Source: Mycolicibacterium aurum
Lineage (GTDB): Bacteria > Actinomycetota > Actinomycetes > Mycobacteriales > Mycobacteriaceae
Length of the DNA: 64,000 nucleotides
Direction: 5' to 3'
Assembly: GCF_900637195.1 (NCBI RefSeq)
Contig: NZ_LR134356.1
Location: 2,728,001 to 2,792,000, forward strand
Positions 46,217 through 55,570 of the stretch are shown one piece after another. Positions within the stretch are counted from its first letter, which is position 1; each line of letters begins with the position of its first letter. A model generated the notes under the pieces. It searched no databases and was not told the origin of the DNA. It worked only from the letters and a program-made list of their open reading frames with translations. The translations under genes and the position numbers were made by a program.

Positions 46217-47001
46217 GTCGGCTTGCTGGACTGTTCGAATCGTGTCGCGCCGAGGGTCGTTCGGCGTTGATCGGCTATCTACCGACGGGCTTTCCCGATG
46301 TGGAGACGTCGATCGAGGCGATGGTCGCGCTGGTCGAGGCCGGCTGTGACATCGTCGAGGTCGGGGTGGCGTACTCGGATCCCGGGATGGACGGGCCCAC
46401 AATCGCAGCAGCCACCGAGGTTGCTCTCAGTGGCGGTGTTCGCGTGAACGACACGTTCCGCGCTGTCGAGGCCATCAGCAACGCCGGCGGCAGTGCCGTT
46501 GTCATGACGTACTGGAATCCGGTGTTGCGCAGGGGTATTGACAGCTTCTCCCGCGATCTGGCTTCGGCGGGTGGGCTTGGCCTGATCACGCCTGACCTGA
46601 TTCCCGACGAAGCAGACGAGTGGATGGCGGCGTCGGACGCTCACGACCTGGATCGGATCTTCCTGGTCGCGCCGTCGTCGACTCCGGAACGTCTCGCCGA
46701 GACGGTGAGCGCTTCACGCGGGTTCGTCTACGCCGCCTCCACAATGGGCGTGACCGGTGCTCGCGACGTGGTGTCGAACGCTGCTCCCGAACTGGTCAGC
46801 CGCGTCAAGGCTGTCTCAGATATTCCGGTCGGGGTCGGCCTCGGTGTCCGGTCAGGGGAGCAGGCAGCCGAGATCGGCGCATACGCCGATGGCGTGATCG
46901 TCGGTTCCGCGCTGGTGTCCGCTCTGCAGACGGGTATCCCGGCGCTCCGCTCGCTGACCGAAGAGCTTGCTGGCGGTGTTCGGCAGAGGATTACTGCGTG
47001 A
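46213..47001 (+). CDS. trpA: Tryptophan synthase alpha subunit
   Basis: Cleaves indole-3-glycerol phosphate to indole, channelled to TrpB. It has 262 residues. [20 protein letters not shown] carries the catalytic Glu region ([16 protein letters not shown] follows). GVTGARDV and [12 protein letters not shown] form the phosphate site. GTG start overlaps trpB; the stop overlaps the lgt GTG, so lgt is coupled to the trp operon. Confidence 0.95.
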   Translation: MSRLAGLFESCRAEGRSALIGYLPTGFPDVETSIEAMVALVEAGCDIVEVGVAYSDPGMDGPTIAAATEVALSGGVRVNDTFRAVEAISNAGGSAVVMTYWNPVLRRGIDSFSRDLASAGGLGLITPDLIPDEADEWMAASDAHDLDRIFLVAPSSTPERLAETVSASRGFVYAASTMGVTGARDVVSNAAPELVSRVKAVSDIPVGVGLGVRSGEQAAEIGAYADGVIVGSALVSALQTGIPALRSLTEELAGGVRQRITA

Positions 47002-49619
47002 CGACGACGGTTCTGGCGTACATCCCGAGTCCGCCGCAGGGCGTCTGGTTCCTTGGCCCGTTCCCACTGCGTGCGTACGCGCTGTTCATCATCGTGGGCA
47101 TCGTCTCCGCACTGGTGATCGGTGACCGCCGATGGGTGGCCAGGGGCGGCGAGCCCGGCGTCATCTACGACATCGCACTGTGGGCTGTCCCGTTCGGACT
47201 GGTCGGCGGCCGCGTCTATCACGTGATGACCGATTGGCGCACCTACTTCGGCGAGGACGGGGCGGGGTTCGGCGCCGCACTGCGCATCTGGGACGGCGGC
47301 CTCGGTATCTGGGGCGCCGTGACGCTGGGTGGTATCGGCGCCTGGGTGGCGTGTCGACGGCGGGGGATACCGCTGCCCGCGTTCGGCGACGCGATCGCGC
47401 CCGGGATCATCCTGGCGCAGGCGATCGGCAGGCTCGGCAACTACTTCAATCAAGAGCTGTTCGGTCGTGAGACCACGCTGCCGTGGGGCCTGGAGATCTA
47501 TGAGCGGGTGAATTCCGCCGGTCAGCTCGACATGTTGAACGGTGTGTCGACCGGACGCTTGGCACTCGAGTACGCGGTCCACCCGACGTTCCTCTACGAG
47601 CTGCTGTGGAATCTGCTGGTTTTCGCGGTTCTCATCATCGTCGATCGGCGGTTCAAGATCGGGCACGGACGGTTGTTCGCGCTCTATGTGGCGGGCTACT
47701 GCCTCGGTCGCTTCTGGATCGAGCTGATGCGCAGCGACACGGCGACCCTGCTGGCCGGCATTCGGATAAACACCTTCACCGCGACCTTCGTGTTCATCGG
47801 TGCCGTCGTCTACATCATGGCTGCGCCGAAGGGCCGCGAGGATCCCGCGACCCTGCGCGGGAACGTGGACGACGAATCGCGCGTCGAGGAGTTCGCGGTC
47901 GCAGCGGCTGCCGCGGCGACCGGGGTGGCTGCGGCGGCGAAAGTGGCCGATCAAGACGAGGCGAAGGCCAGCGACGACGCCGAAGATGCGGCCGAGGAGG
48001 CGGACGAGCCGGAGGCGGCTGCCGACGAATCCGACTCGGGCGCGCTCGCCGTCGGCGGTCTCGGCGCGGTGGAGGGCGACGAGGCAGTCGACGCTGCCGA
48101 CGGCGCATCCACGGTCCATGACGCCGCGGTCGAGGGTGCTGCCGGGGCCGGGGCGTTGGCTTCGCAACTCGGCGTGTCTGACGGTGCAGAAGCCGAGCAG
48201 GATGCCGTGAGCGCTTCCGACGAGGAATCGGTGAGTCCGCCGCTGCCCGATGAGGCCGGAGGTCTCGGGAGCGTCGAGGGCGACGAAGCGTCGGAGGCGG
48301 CAGCAGGTGCGGCTGCAGCGCGTGACGTCATGTCGACTGACGTAGAGGCCCCTGAGGCTGAGTCTGAGGGTCTGGGTTCGGTAGATGGTGATGAGGCTGC
48401 TGCTGCGGTGGGCGACGCTGCGGTGGTTCATGAGTCTGCGGTCGAGGGTGAGGCTGAGGCCGAGGAGTTGGTGGCCGACGTCGAGGCCGAGGCCGACGCC
48501 GGGGCCGAGCCTGATGCCGATGCCGAGGCCGAAACCGAGGCTGATGCCGAGGCTGATGTGGCGCCTGAGTCTGAGGGTCTGGGTTCGGTAGATGGTGGTG
48601 AGGTTGCTGCGGCGGTGGGCGACGCTGCGGTGGTTCATGAGTCTGCGGTCGAGGGTGAGGCTGAGGCTGAGGAGTTGGTGGCTGACGTCGAAGCCGAGGC
48701 TGACGCCGGTGCTGATGCCGAGTCTGAGTCTGAGGGTCTGGGTTCGGTGGATGGTGGTGAGGCTGCTGCGGCGGTAGGCGACGCCGCGGTGGTTCATGAG
48801 TCGGCGGTTGAGGGTGAGTCTGACGCTGAGCAGTTGGTGGCCGACGTCGAGGCCGAAGCTGACGCCGATGCCGATGTGACGCCCGAGTCTGTGGGCTTGG
48901 GTTCGGTGGAGGCTGATGACGCTGCTGCGGTCGACGGTGAGGCTGAGGCCGAGGAGTTGGTGGCCGACGTCGAGGCCGAGGCTGACGCCGATGCCGATGC
49001 CGATGCCGAGCCTGAATCTGAGGGTCTGGGTTCGTTGGATAGTGATGAGGTTGCTGCGGCTGTCGGCGACGCTGCGGTGGTTCATGAGTCTGCGGTCGAG
49101 GGTGAGGCTGGCGCCGAGGAGTTGGTCGCTGACGTCGAGGCCGAGGCTGACGCCGATGCCGATGCCGATGCCGAGGAGTTGGTGACCGACGCCGAGGCTG
49201 ACGCTGACGCCGATGCCGATGTGGCGCCTGAGTCCGAGGGTCTGGGTTCGGTGGATGGTGATGAGGCTGCTGCGGCGGTGGGCGACGCTGCGGTGGTTCA
49301 TGAGTCTGTGGTCGAGGGCGAGGCTGACGCCGAGCAGTTGGTGGCCGACGTCGAAGCCGAGGCCGACACCGACACTGATGCCGACACCGACGGAGAATCC
49401 GACGAGAAGGCTGCTGCCGAGGGGACGGACGCCGCCGAGGCACTGACTGCTGACAGCGTCACCGAGAGCCCCTCCGACGACCGTGCCGAAGAGGTCGTGC
49501 CGAAGTCCACGGCCTGGGCCGCCACTGCTGGCGCCGACGCCGAAACATCGCGTGGCCAGCGAGCTTTGGAGGCTGCCGACCGTGTCCGTCAGTGGGTTCG
49601 TCGGCGCCGCAATCGCTGA
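46998..49619 (+). CDS. lgt: Prolipoprotein diacylglyceryl transferase with giant acidic repeat tail
   Basis: Transfers diacylglycerol to the lipobox Cys of prolipoproteins. The catalytic membrane core occupies about residues 1-275. GRVYHVMTDW and GRLGNYFNQELFGRETTLPWG form the Lgt signature, and HPTFLYELLWN follows. Total length is 873 residues, against roughly 280-300 for the enzyme core in most bacteria; mycobacterial Lgt proteins often have a C-terminal extension, but this one is about 600 residues. The tail is rich in Asp, Glu, Ala and Val and contains eight GLG(S/A)(V/L) units, six of them close copies, then a short basic end (RVRQWVRRRRNR). Lgt topology places it in the cytoplasm. GTG at 46998 overlaps the trpA stop. 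Confidence 0.93.
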   Translation: MTTTVLAYIPSPPQGVWFLGPFPLRAYALFIIVGIVSALVIGDRRWVARGGEPGVIYDIALWAVPFGLVGGRVYHVMTDWRTYFGEDGAGFGAALRIWDGGLGIWGAVTLGGIGAWVACRRRGIPLPAFGDAIAPGIILAQAIGRLGNYFNQELFGRETTLPWGLEIYERVNSAGQLDMLNGVSTGRLALEYAVHPTFLYELLWNLLVFAVLIIVDRRFKIGHGRLFALYVAGYCLGRFWIELMRSDTATLLAGIRINTFTATFVFIGAVVYIMAAPKGREDPATLRGNVDDESRVEEFAVAAAAAATGVAAAAKVADQDEAKASDDAEDAAEEADEPEAAADESDSGALAVGGLGAVEGDEAVDAADGASTVHDAAVEGAAGAGALASQLGVSDGAEAEQDAVSASDEESVSPPLPDEAGGLGSVEGDEASEAAAGAAAARDVMSTDVEAPEAESEGLGSVDGDEAAAAVGDAAVVHESAVEGEAEAEELVADVEAEADAGAEPDADAEAETEADAEADVAPESEGLGSVDGGEVAAAVGDAAVVHESAVEGEAEAEELVADVEAEADAGADAESESEGLGSVDGGEAAAAVGDAAVVHESAVEGESDAEQLVADVEAEADADADVTPESVGLGSVEADDAAAVDGEAEAEELVADVEAEADADADADAEPESEGLGSLDSDEVAAAVGDAAVVHESAVEGEAGAEELVADVEAEADADADADAEELVTDAEADADADADVAPESEGLGSVDGDEAAAAVGDAAVVHESVVEGEADAEQLVADVEAEADTDTDADTDGESDEKAAAEGTDAAEALTADSVTESPSDDRAEEVVPKSTAWAATAGADAETSRGQRALEAADRVRQWVRRRRNR
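48351..49420 (+). repeat. In-frame imperfect tandem repeats in lgt
   Basis: Six close repeats whose GGT-CTG-GGT (Gly-Leu-Gly) marker codons start at 48369, 48576, 48735, 48894 (GGC-TTG-GGT variant), 49023 and 49239. Spacings are 207, 159, 159, 129 and 216 bp, all multiples of three. Each unit reads GLGSVDG-x-E, then AVGDAAVVHESAVEGE, then EELVADVEAEAD and a variable Asp/Ala run. The fourth of these units (from 48894) lacks the VGDAAVVHESA block. Two looser copies precede them, at about 48050-48340. Confidence 0.92.
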
Positions 49620-49739
49620 CGCGTGTCACCGGCGGTCTCGCTGCGCCGACGTTGCGGATCCCGGCGTCAAAGGCCGTAATTCCGGGTACAGACGCGGTAG
49701 CGTCAGGCAACGACCACGGTGTGGCGACGGGAGACAACC

Positions 49740-50033
49740 ATGAAGCGCTGCATCGTCGGTGCATCGGCCGCCGCTCTGCTGATGTCCGCAGGGCTGACCA
49801 TCGCCGCGCCGACGGCCAGCGCGGGCTGTCTCTACGGCGGGCCCTTCATCAGCAAATGCGACGGTCCTGTGCGGCCGGACGGCACCTGGCAGCGTTGTGT
49901 GGGGATCGCCAGCCTGGTTCCCAGTGGCTTCAGCACACACCTGGTGCCCGTGAAGCGCTGCGATCCGATGGGTCCGGGTCAGCCGGCGTGGGATCTGGCG
50001 TTCGCCGACCCGCCTGTCCACATCGCCGACTGA
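49740..50033 (+). CDS. Secreted CDGP-domain protein
   Basis: A 97-residue exported protein. A Sec signal peptide (KRCIVGASAAALLMSAGLTI, then AAPTASA with likely cleavage after ASA) is followed by a small domain with four Cys in GCLYGG, SKCDGP, WQRCVG and VKRCDP, probably two disulfides. SKCDGPVRPDGTWQRC matches a small family of mycobacterial secreted proteins named for the CDGP motif; its function is unknown. ATG at 49740 is preceded by GGGAGA. A 120-bp gap before it contains TAGCGT (49698-49703) as a possible -10. Confidence 0.8.
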   Translation: MKRCIVGASAAALLMSAGLTIAAPTASAGCLYGGPFISKCDGPVRPDGTWQRCVGIASLVPSGFSTHLVPVKRCDPMGPGQPAWDLAFADPPVHIAD

Positions 50034-50080
50034 CGCCGTCACCCTTCAGGGCACCGACCGGTTCTGGCATGCTGGTGGCC

Positions 50081-50527
50081 ATGACCGAACCCCCGTTCCG
50101 CGGTGATGAGGGCACAAACTCGACGCCTCCGCCGTCTCAACCGGGTTATGTCCCACCAGGACCCCAGTACTCGCCCCCACCTGGCCAGTACCAGCCGCTG
50201 CCCGGCCAGTACCCGCCTCCTCCCGGCCCGTACCCGACCGCATACATGGATCCCGCCGCGCCTTGGGGCAGGCATCCGGTCACGGGTGAACCCTTCTCGG
50301 ACAAGTCGAAGGTGGTCGCGGGACTGCTACAGCTGCTCGGACTGTTCGGGCTCGTCGGCATCGGGCGGATCTACCTCGGCGACACCAAGCTGGGGATCAT
50401 CCAGCTCGTTGTCGGGTTGCTCACCTGCGGCATCGGCGCCATCGTCTGGGGGATCATCGACGCGGTGCTGATCCTCACCGACAAGGTGCGTGACCCGCAG
50501 GGCCGTCCGCTGCGCGATGGCACCTAG
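50081..50527 (+). CDS. TM2-domain membrane protein with proline-rich N terminus
   Basis: A 148-residue protein. Residues ~15-60 are Pro/Gly/Tyr/Gln-rich and disordered. Residues ~75-135 form a TM2 domain: two transmembrane helices (VVAGLLQLLGLFGLVGIGRI and IIQLVVGLLTCGIGAIVWGI) around the conserved GRIYLGDTKLG turn. The role of TM2 proteins in bacteria is not settled. ATG at 50081; overlaps the next gene by 11 bp. M. tuberculosis Rv1615 occupies the same place after lgt. Confidence 0.85.
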   Translation: MTEPPFRGDEGTNSTPPPSQPGYVPPGPQYSPPPGQYQPLPGQYPPPPGPYPTAYMDPAAPWGRHPVTGEPFSDKSKVVAGLLQLLGLFGLVGIGRIYLGDTKLGIIQLVVGLLTCGIGAIVWGIIDAVLILTDKVRDPQGRPLRDGT

Positions 50528-50930
50528 CGCCACGCTCGGCAACCGTCAGCGGCTCGTCGTCGGCCTCGGTACCGGCGCGGTGTTCGTCGGTGCCCTGGCC
50601 TACATCGGCATCGGCAACCCGCACAGCTCTGGGTTCCTGTTCCCGGCGTGCCCGTTCCACGAGCTCACCGGCTGGTACTGCCCGGCGTGCGGAGGGCTGC
50701 GCATGACCCACGACGTACTCCACGGCGACCTCGCCGCCGCGTTCGTCGACAACGCGTTCGTCCTCATCGGATTGCCGCTGCTGCTGGCGTGGGTGCTGGT
50801 CCGGCGTCGGCAGGGCAGGACGGCGCTGACGGTTCCCGTCTACGCGGTGATCCTCAGCGCCGTCGTGGCGTGGACGGTGATCCGCAATCTTCCTGGATTC
50901 CCGCTGGTCCCGACCGTTCTCGACGGGTAG
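50517..50930 (+). CDS. DUF2752-family membrane protein
   Basis: A 137-residue protein with three hydrophobic segments. The centre, CPFHELTGWYCPACGGLRMTHD, is the DUF2752 signature with a C-x-A-C-G-G motif; it is followed by ALLHGDLxxA-type sequence (VLHGDLAAAFVDNAFVLIGLPL). Function unknown. The ATG at 50517 overlaps the TM2 gene by 11 bp, so the two are coexpressed. Confidence 0.82.
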   Translation: MAPSATLGNRQRLVVGLGTGAVFVGALAYIGIGNPHSSGFLFPACPFHELTGWYCPACGGLRMTHDVLHGDLAAAFVDNAFVLIGLPLLLAWVLVRRRQGRTALTVPVYAVILSAVVAWTVIRNLPGFPLVPTVLDG

Positions 50931-50947
50931 CCCAACACCTGCGCTGA

Positions 50948-50953
50948 TACACT
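50948..50953 (+). promoter_or_regulatory. -10 element of gltB
   Basis: TACACT (50948-50953) is a strong TANNNT match. It predicts a start near 50960 and a leader of about 48 nt containing the hairpin at 50970-50999. Confidence 0.55.
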
Positions 50954-50969
50954 CGGCCAACGGGCCGAC

Positions 50970-50999
50970 GCAGTCCCTGAACACGACATTCAGGACTGC
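50970..50999 (+). promoter_or_regulatory. Hairpin in the gltB 5' leader, abutting the ribosome-binding site
   Basis: GCAGTCCCTGAA (50970-50981), loop CACGACA, then TTCAGGACTGC (50989-50999). The arms pair over 11 bp with a single bulged C. The Shine-Dalgarno GGAGG (51000-51004) begins immediately after the stem. It could control translation of gltB, or act at DNA level as an operator; there is no U-tract, so it is not an intrinsic terminator. Confidence 0.6.
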
Positions 51000-51007
51000 G
51001 GAGGCCT

Positions 51008-54000
51008 ATGTCCATGCTCTACTCGGCGTTGCCCGAAGCCCAAGGCCTGTACGACCCGGCCAACGAGGCGGATTCCTGCGGCGTCGCCATGGTGACCGAC
51101 ATCCAGGGGCGGCGCTCCCATTCGATCGTCACCGACGGTCTGACCGCCCTCGAGCACCTCGAACACCGCGGGGCCGCGGGCGCGGAACCCAACAGCGGTG
51201 ACGGGGCGGGGATCCTGATCCAGCTGCCCGTCGAATTGCTGCGCGACGTCGTCGACTTCGACCTCCCGGCGGCCGCCGCTGAAGGACTCAATACCTTCGC
51301 CGCGGGCATCTGTTACCTCCCGCAGGATCTCGAGGCTCGCGAAAGCGCCCGCGTCACCGTGGAATCCATCGCCGCAGAAGAGGGCCTCGAGGTGCTCGGC
51401 TGGCGTGACGTCCCTGTCGACCCCGAGGGCGCAGCCATCGGGATGACCGCACTGGGGTGCATGCCGCACATGTCCCAGCTCTTCCTCGCCGCGCCCGAGC
51501 ACAACGGAACCCGACCTGCCGGAATCGATCTCGACCGGCGTGTGTATCCGATGCGCAAACGTGCCGAACGCACCGGCGTCTACTTCCCGTCACTGTCCAG
51601 CCGGACGCTGGTCTACAAGGGCATGCTCACGACAATGCAGCTGCCGCAATACTTTCCGGACCTGCGCGACGAGCGCTGCGTCAGTGCGATCGCGATCGTG
51701 CACAGTCGCTTCTCCACCAACACCTTTCCGTCCTGGCCGCTGGCACACCCGTTCCGGTTCGTTGCCCACAACGGCGAGATCAACACGGTGCGCGGCAATC
51801 GCAACCGCATGCACGCCCGCGAAGCCATGCTGGCCAGTGCGAAGATCCCCGGCGACATCGACAGGCTGTCCCCGATCTGCACACCCGAGGCGTCGGATTC
51901 GGCTTCCTTCGACGAAGTGCTCGAGTTGCTGCACCTCGGTGGTCGCAGCCTGCCGCACGCCGTGCTGATGATGATCCCCGAAGCGTGGGAGAACACCACC
52001 ACCATGGGGGCTGCCGAGCGGGACTTCTGGCAGTTCCATGCCTCGCTGATGGAGCCGTGGGACGGCCCCGCCTGCGTCACCTTCACCGACGGCACGCTCG
52101 TCGGAGCTGTGCTGGACCGCAACGGGTTACGTCCGGGACGGTGGTGGCGCACCCTCGATGACCGGATCATCCTCGCCAGCGAGAGTGGTGTCCTGGATGT
52201 CGATTCCGCTCAGATCGTCGCCAAGGGCCGCCTGCAGCCCGGCAAGATGTTCCTGATCGACACCGCGGCGGGCCGGATCGTCTCCGACGACGAGATCAAG
52301 GAGGAGTTGGCGGCCGCCGAACCGTACGGCGAATGGCTCCATGCCGGCCTGCTCGACCTCAAGACCCTTCCCGACCGCGCCCGGGTTGCGCCCAACCACG
52401 AATCGGTGGTCCGTCGGCAGATCAGCTTCGGCTACACCGAAGAAGACCTGCGGATCCTGCTCACTCCGATGGCCGCATCGGGGATGGAACCGCTGGGTTC
52501 GATGGGCAGCGACACCCCGGCAGCGGTGCTCTCGCAACGCTCGAAGCTGCTCTACGACTACTTCGTCGAGTTGTTCGCGCAGGTGACCAACCCGCCGCTG
52601 GACGCCATCCGCGAAGAGATCGTCACGTCGATGGCCCGTGTGATGGGCCCCGAGCAGAATCTGCTCGAACCCACCGCGGCGTCGTGCCGCCAGATCAAGC
52701 TCAGTTATCCGGTCCTGGACAACGACGAACTGAACAAGATCGTCCACATCAACGACGACGGCGAGCAACCGGGTCTTCGTACCGCCGTACTGCGGGCCCT
52801 CTACGACGTCGAACGCGGTGGCGAGGGCTTGGCCGAGGCACTCGAGGACCTGCAGTTGCGCGCCTGCGACGCGATCGCCAAAGGCGCGCGCACGCTGGTG
52901 ATCTCCGACCGCGACTCCGATCACACCAAGGCGCCGATCCCGTCGCTGCTTGCCGTCTCCGCCGTGCACCACCACCTGGTGCGGACCAAGGAGCGCACCA
53001 CCGTGGCGTTGGTCGTCGAGACCGGCGATGCCCGCGAGGTCCATCACATCGCGCTGCTCATCGGATTCGGAGCCGCTGCCGTCAACCCGTACCTGGCGTT
53101 CGAGTCCATCGAGGATCTCATCCGCGAAGGTGAACTGACGGGCATCGAAACTGCCACCGCGGTGCGCAATTACGTCAAGGCGCTCGGTAAGGGCGTCATG
53201 AAGGTGATGAGCAAGATGGGGATCTCGACCGTCGCCTCCTATACCGCAGCGCAGGCGTTCGAGGCCGTCGGCATCGACAGGGACGTCATCGACGAGTACT
53301 TCACCGGGACCCCGACCCAGCTCGGCGGCATCGGACTGGACGTGATCGCCGAAGAGGTCAAGCTCCGTCACCGCCGCGCCTACCCGGAAAACCCCACCGA
53401 ACGGGTGCACCGCCGCCTGGAGGTCGGGGGCGAATACGCCTTCCGCCGCGAGGGTGAGCTCCATCTGTTCACTCCGGAAGTGGTTTTCCTGCTCCAGCAT
53501 TCGACTCGTACCGGGCGCTACCAGGTGTTCGAGCAGTATTCCGAGGAAGTCAACCGGTTGGCCCGCGAGGGTGGGGCGCTGCGCGGGCTGTTCGACTTCA
53601 AGAAGGACTTGCGTCCTCCTGTGCCGTTGGACGAGGTCGAGTCCGCCGAGTCGATCGTGACGCGCTTCAACACCGGTGCCATGAGCTACGGCTCCATCTC
53701 CGCCGAAGCCCACGAGACGATGGCCATCGCCATGAACGCCCTCGGTGGCCGCTCGAACAGCGGTGAGGGAGGTGAAGATGTCGACCGGCTCTATGACCCG
53801 ACGCGACGCAGCGCGGTCAAGCAGGTGGCCTCCGGCCGGTTCGGCGTCACCAGCGACTACCTCGTCAACGCCACCGACATCCAGATCAAGATGGCCCAAG
53901 GCGCCAAACCCGGTGAGGGCGGTCAACTTCCGGGCTACAAGGTGTACCCCAACATCGCCAAGACCCGGCATTCCACCCCGGGGGTCGGGTTGATCTCACC

Positions 54001-55570
54001 GCCGCCGCACCACGACATCTACTCGATCGAGGATCTGGCTCAGCTGATCCACGACCTCAAGAATGCGAACGCCGACGCGCGAATCCACGTCAAGCTGGTC
54101 AGCTCGGTGGGTGTGGGCACGGTGGCGGCGGGCGTGTCGAAGGCGCACGCCGACGTCGTGCTGATCTCCGGCTACGACGGCGGCACCGGGGCTGCCCCGT
54201 TGACCAGCCTCAAGCACGCCGGCGCGCCCTGGGAGATCGGCTTGGCCGACACCCAGCAGACCCTGGTGCTCAACGGTCTGCGGGACCGCATCACCGTGCA
54301 GTGCGACGGCGGAATGCGCACCGCCCGCGACGTCATCGTCGCCATGCTGCTCGGTGCCGAGGAGTACGGATTCGCCACTGCGCCTCTGGTCGTCGCGGGA
54401 TGCATCATGATGCGGGTCTGTCACCTCGACACCTGCCCGGTGGGGGTGGCGACCCAGAATCCCGAGCTGCGGGCGCGTTTCAACGGCAAGCCTGAGTTCG
54501 TCGAGAACTTCTTCCGGTTCATCGCCGAGGACATCCGTAAATACCTGGCCGAGCTCGGCTTCCGCAGCATCGACGAGGCCGTCGGGCATGCAGAGGTCCT
54601 CGACACCGACATGGGCGTCGCGCACTGGAAGAGCAAGGGCATGGATCTGAGCCCCATCTTCGCGGTGCCCACGGATGCGCACGGCGCGGCGCTGACGCAG
54701 CGGCGACGCGTGCGCGCTCAGGACCACGGCCTCGATCAGGCGCTCGACCGCACGCTCATCCAGCTCGCCGAAGGCGCTTTGGAGGACGCGCATCCGGTCC
54801 GGCTGGAGCTCCCGGTTCGCAACGTCAACCGGACTGTGGGGACCCTGCTCGGCAGCGAGGTCACCCGGCGCTACGGTGCGCAGGGGTTGCCCGAGGACAC
54901 CATCCACATCACCCTCACCGGGTCCGCCGGCCAGTCGATCGGCGCCTTCCTGCCGCCGGGCATCACGATTGAACTCATCGGTGATGCCAACGACTATGTG
55001 GGCAAAGGGCTTTCCGGCGGCAAGATCATCGTCAAGCCGCCATCTGACGTGCTGTTCCTGCCGGAAGACAATGTCATCGCGGGCAATACGTTGCTCTACG
55101 GCGCCACCTCGGGCGAGGTGTACCTGCGCGGCCGGGCGGGGGAGCGGTTCGCCGCCCGCAACTCCGGTGCGCTGGCCGTCGTGGAGGGCGTGGGCGACCA
55201 TGCCTGCGAGTACATGACGGGTGGCCGGATCGTGGTCCTGGGCAAGGTGGGCCGCAACATGGCCGCCGGAATGTCGGGCGGTATCGCGTTCGTGCTGGGC
55301 TTGGACCCGCGGCGGGTGAACACCGCCATGGTGGAACTGCAGCGCCTCGATCCCGAGGACCTGACGTGGCTGCACGGTGTGGTGGCCCAGCACGCCGGCT
55401 ACACCGGCAGCACTGTCGCGACGTCGTTGCTCTCGGACTGGCCGCGACGCAGTGCGCAGTTCACCAAAGTCATGCCGCTGGACTATCAACGGGTGCTGCA
55501 GGCCACCCGGATGGCGAAAGCCGAGGGCCGGGACGTCGACACCGCGATCATGGAGGCAAGCCGTGGCTGA
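51008..55570 (+). CDS. gltB: Glutamate synthase, large subunit
   Basis: Makes two glutamates from glutamine and 2-oxoglutarate with electrons from GltD. It has 1520 residues. A short propeptide is expected to be removed to expose Cys24 (ADSCGVAMV), the N-terminal nucleophile of the class II amidotransferase domain. The FMN-binding synthase barrel and the 3Fe-4S ligands in [15 protein letters not shown] follow. The C-terminal domain is the usual Gly-rich beta-helix ([16 protein letters not shown]). ATG at 51008 is 3 nt from the Shine-Dalgarno; ATG at 51014 is 9 nt away and equally possible, and either gives the same mature protein. Confidence 0.97.
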   Translation: MSMLYSALPEAQGLYDPANEADSCGVAMVTDIQGRRSHSIVTDGLTALEHLEHRGAAGAEPNSGDGAGILIQLPVELLRDVVDFDLPAAAAEGLNTFAAGICYLPQDLEARESARVTVESIAAEEGLEVLGWRDVPVDPEGAAIGMTALGCMPHMSQLFLAAPEHNGTRPAGIDLDRRVYPMRKRAERTGVYFPSLSSRTLVYKGMLTTMQLPQYFPDLRDERCVSAIAIVHSRFSTNTFPSWPLAHPFRFVAHNGEINTVRGNRNRMHAREAMLASAKIPGDIDRLSPICTPEASDSASFDEVLELLHLGGRSLPHAVLMMIPEAWENTTTMGAAERDFWQFHASLMEPWDGPACVTFTDGTLVGAVLDRNGLRPGRWWRTLDDRIILASESGVLDVDSAQIVAKGRLQPGKMFLIDTAAGRIVSDDEIKEELAAAEPYGEWLHAGLLDLKTLPDRARVAPNHESVVRRQISFGYTEEDLRILLTPMAASGMEPLGSMGSDTPAAVLSQRSKLLYDYFVELFAQVTNPPLDAIREEIVTSMARVMGPEQNLLEPTAASCRQIKLSYPVLDNDELNKIVHINDDGEQPGLRTAVLRALYDVERGGEGLAEALEDLQLRACDAIAKGARTLVISDRDSDHTKAPIPSLLAVSAVHHHLVRTKERTTVALVVETGDAREVHHIALLIGFGAAAVNPYLAFESIEDLIREGELTGIETATAVRNYVKALGKGVMKVMSKMGISTVASYTAAQAFEAVGIDRDVIDEYFTGTPTQLGGIGLDVIAEEVKLRHRRAYPENPTERVHRRLEVGGEYAFRREGELHLFTPEVVFLLQHSTRTGRYQVFEQYSEEVNRLAREGGALRGLFDFKKDLRPPVPLDEVESAESIVTRFNTGAMSYGSISAEAHETMAIAMNALGGRSNSGEGGEDVDRLYDPTRRSAVKQVASGRFGVTSDYLVNATDIQIKMAQGAKPGEGGQLPGYKVYPNIAKTRHSTPGVGLISPPPHHDIYSIEDLAQLIHDLKNANADARIHVKLVSSVGVGTVAAGVSKAHADVVLISGYDGGTGAAPLTSLKHAGAPWEIGLADTQQTLVLNGLRDRITVQCDGGMRTARDVIVAMLLGAEEYGFATAPLVVAGCIMMRVCHLDTCPVGVATQNPELRARFNGKPEFVENFFRFIAEDIRKYLAELGFRSIDEAVGHAEVLDTDMGVAHWKSKGMDLSPIFAVPTDAHGAALTQRRRVRAQDHGLDQALDRTLIQLAEGALEDAHPVRLELPVRNVNRTVGTLLGSEVTRRYGAQGLPEDTIHITLTGSAGQSIGAFLPPGITIELIGDANDYVGKGLSGGKIIVKPPSDVLFLPEDNVIAGNTLLYGATSGEVYLRGRAGERFAARNSGALAVVEGVGDHACEYMTGGRIVVLGKVGRNMAAGMSGGIAFVLGLDPRRVNTAMVELQRLDPEDLTWLHGVVAQHAGYTGSTVATSLLSDWPRRSAQFTKVMPLDYQRVLQATRMAKAEGRDVDTAIMEASRG

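Noticed and set aside
46728..49301. 857-residue open frame on the minus strand opposite lgt, plus a 371-residue frame at 48328-49443
   Set aside because: Both mirror the lgt repeats. They are stop-free only because the repeat is high-GC and periodic; they have no start context, no recognisable domain and run through the catalytic core of lgt.
48351..49420. Regular repeats resembling a CRISPR array
   Set aside because: The repeats are in frame with lgt, spacing is uneven in multiples of three, and there are no unique spacers of constant length or nearby cas genes.
50970..50999. gltB leader hairpin as an intrinsic terminator
   Set aside because: There is no U-tract after the stem; a Shine-Dalgarno sequence follows instead.
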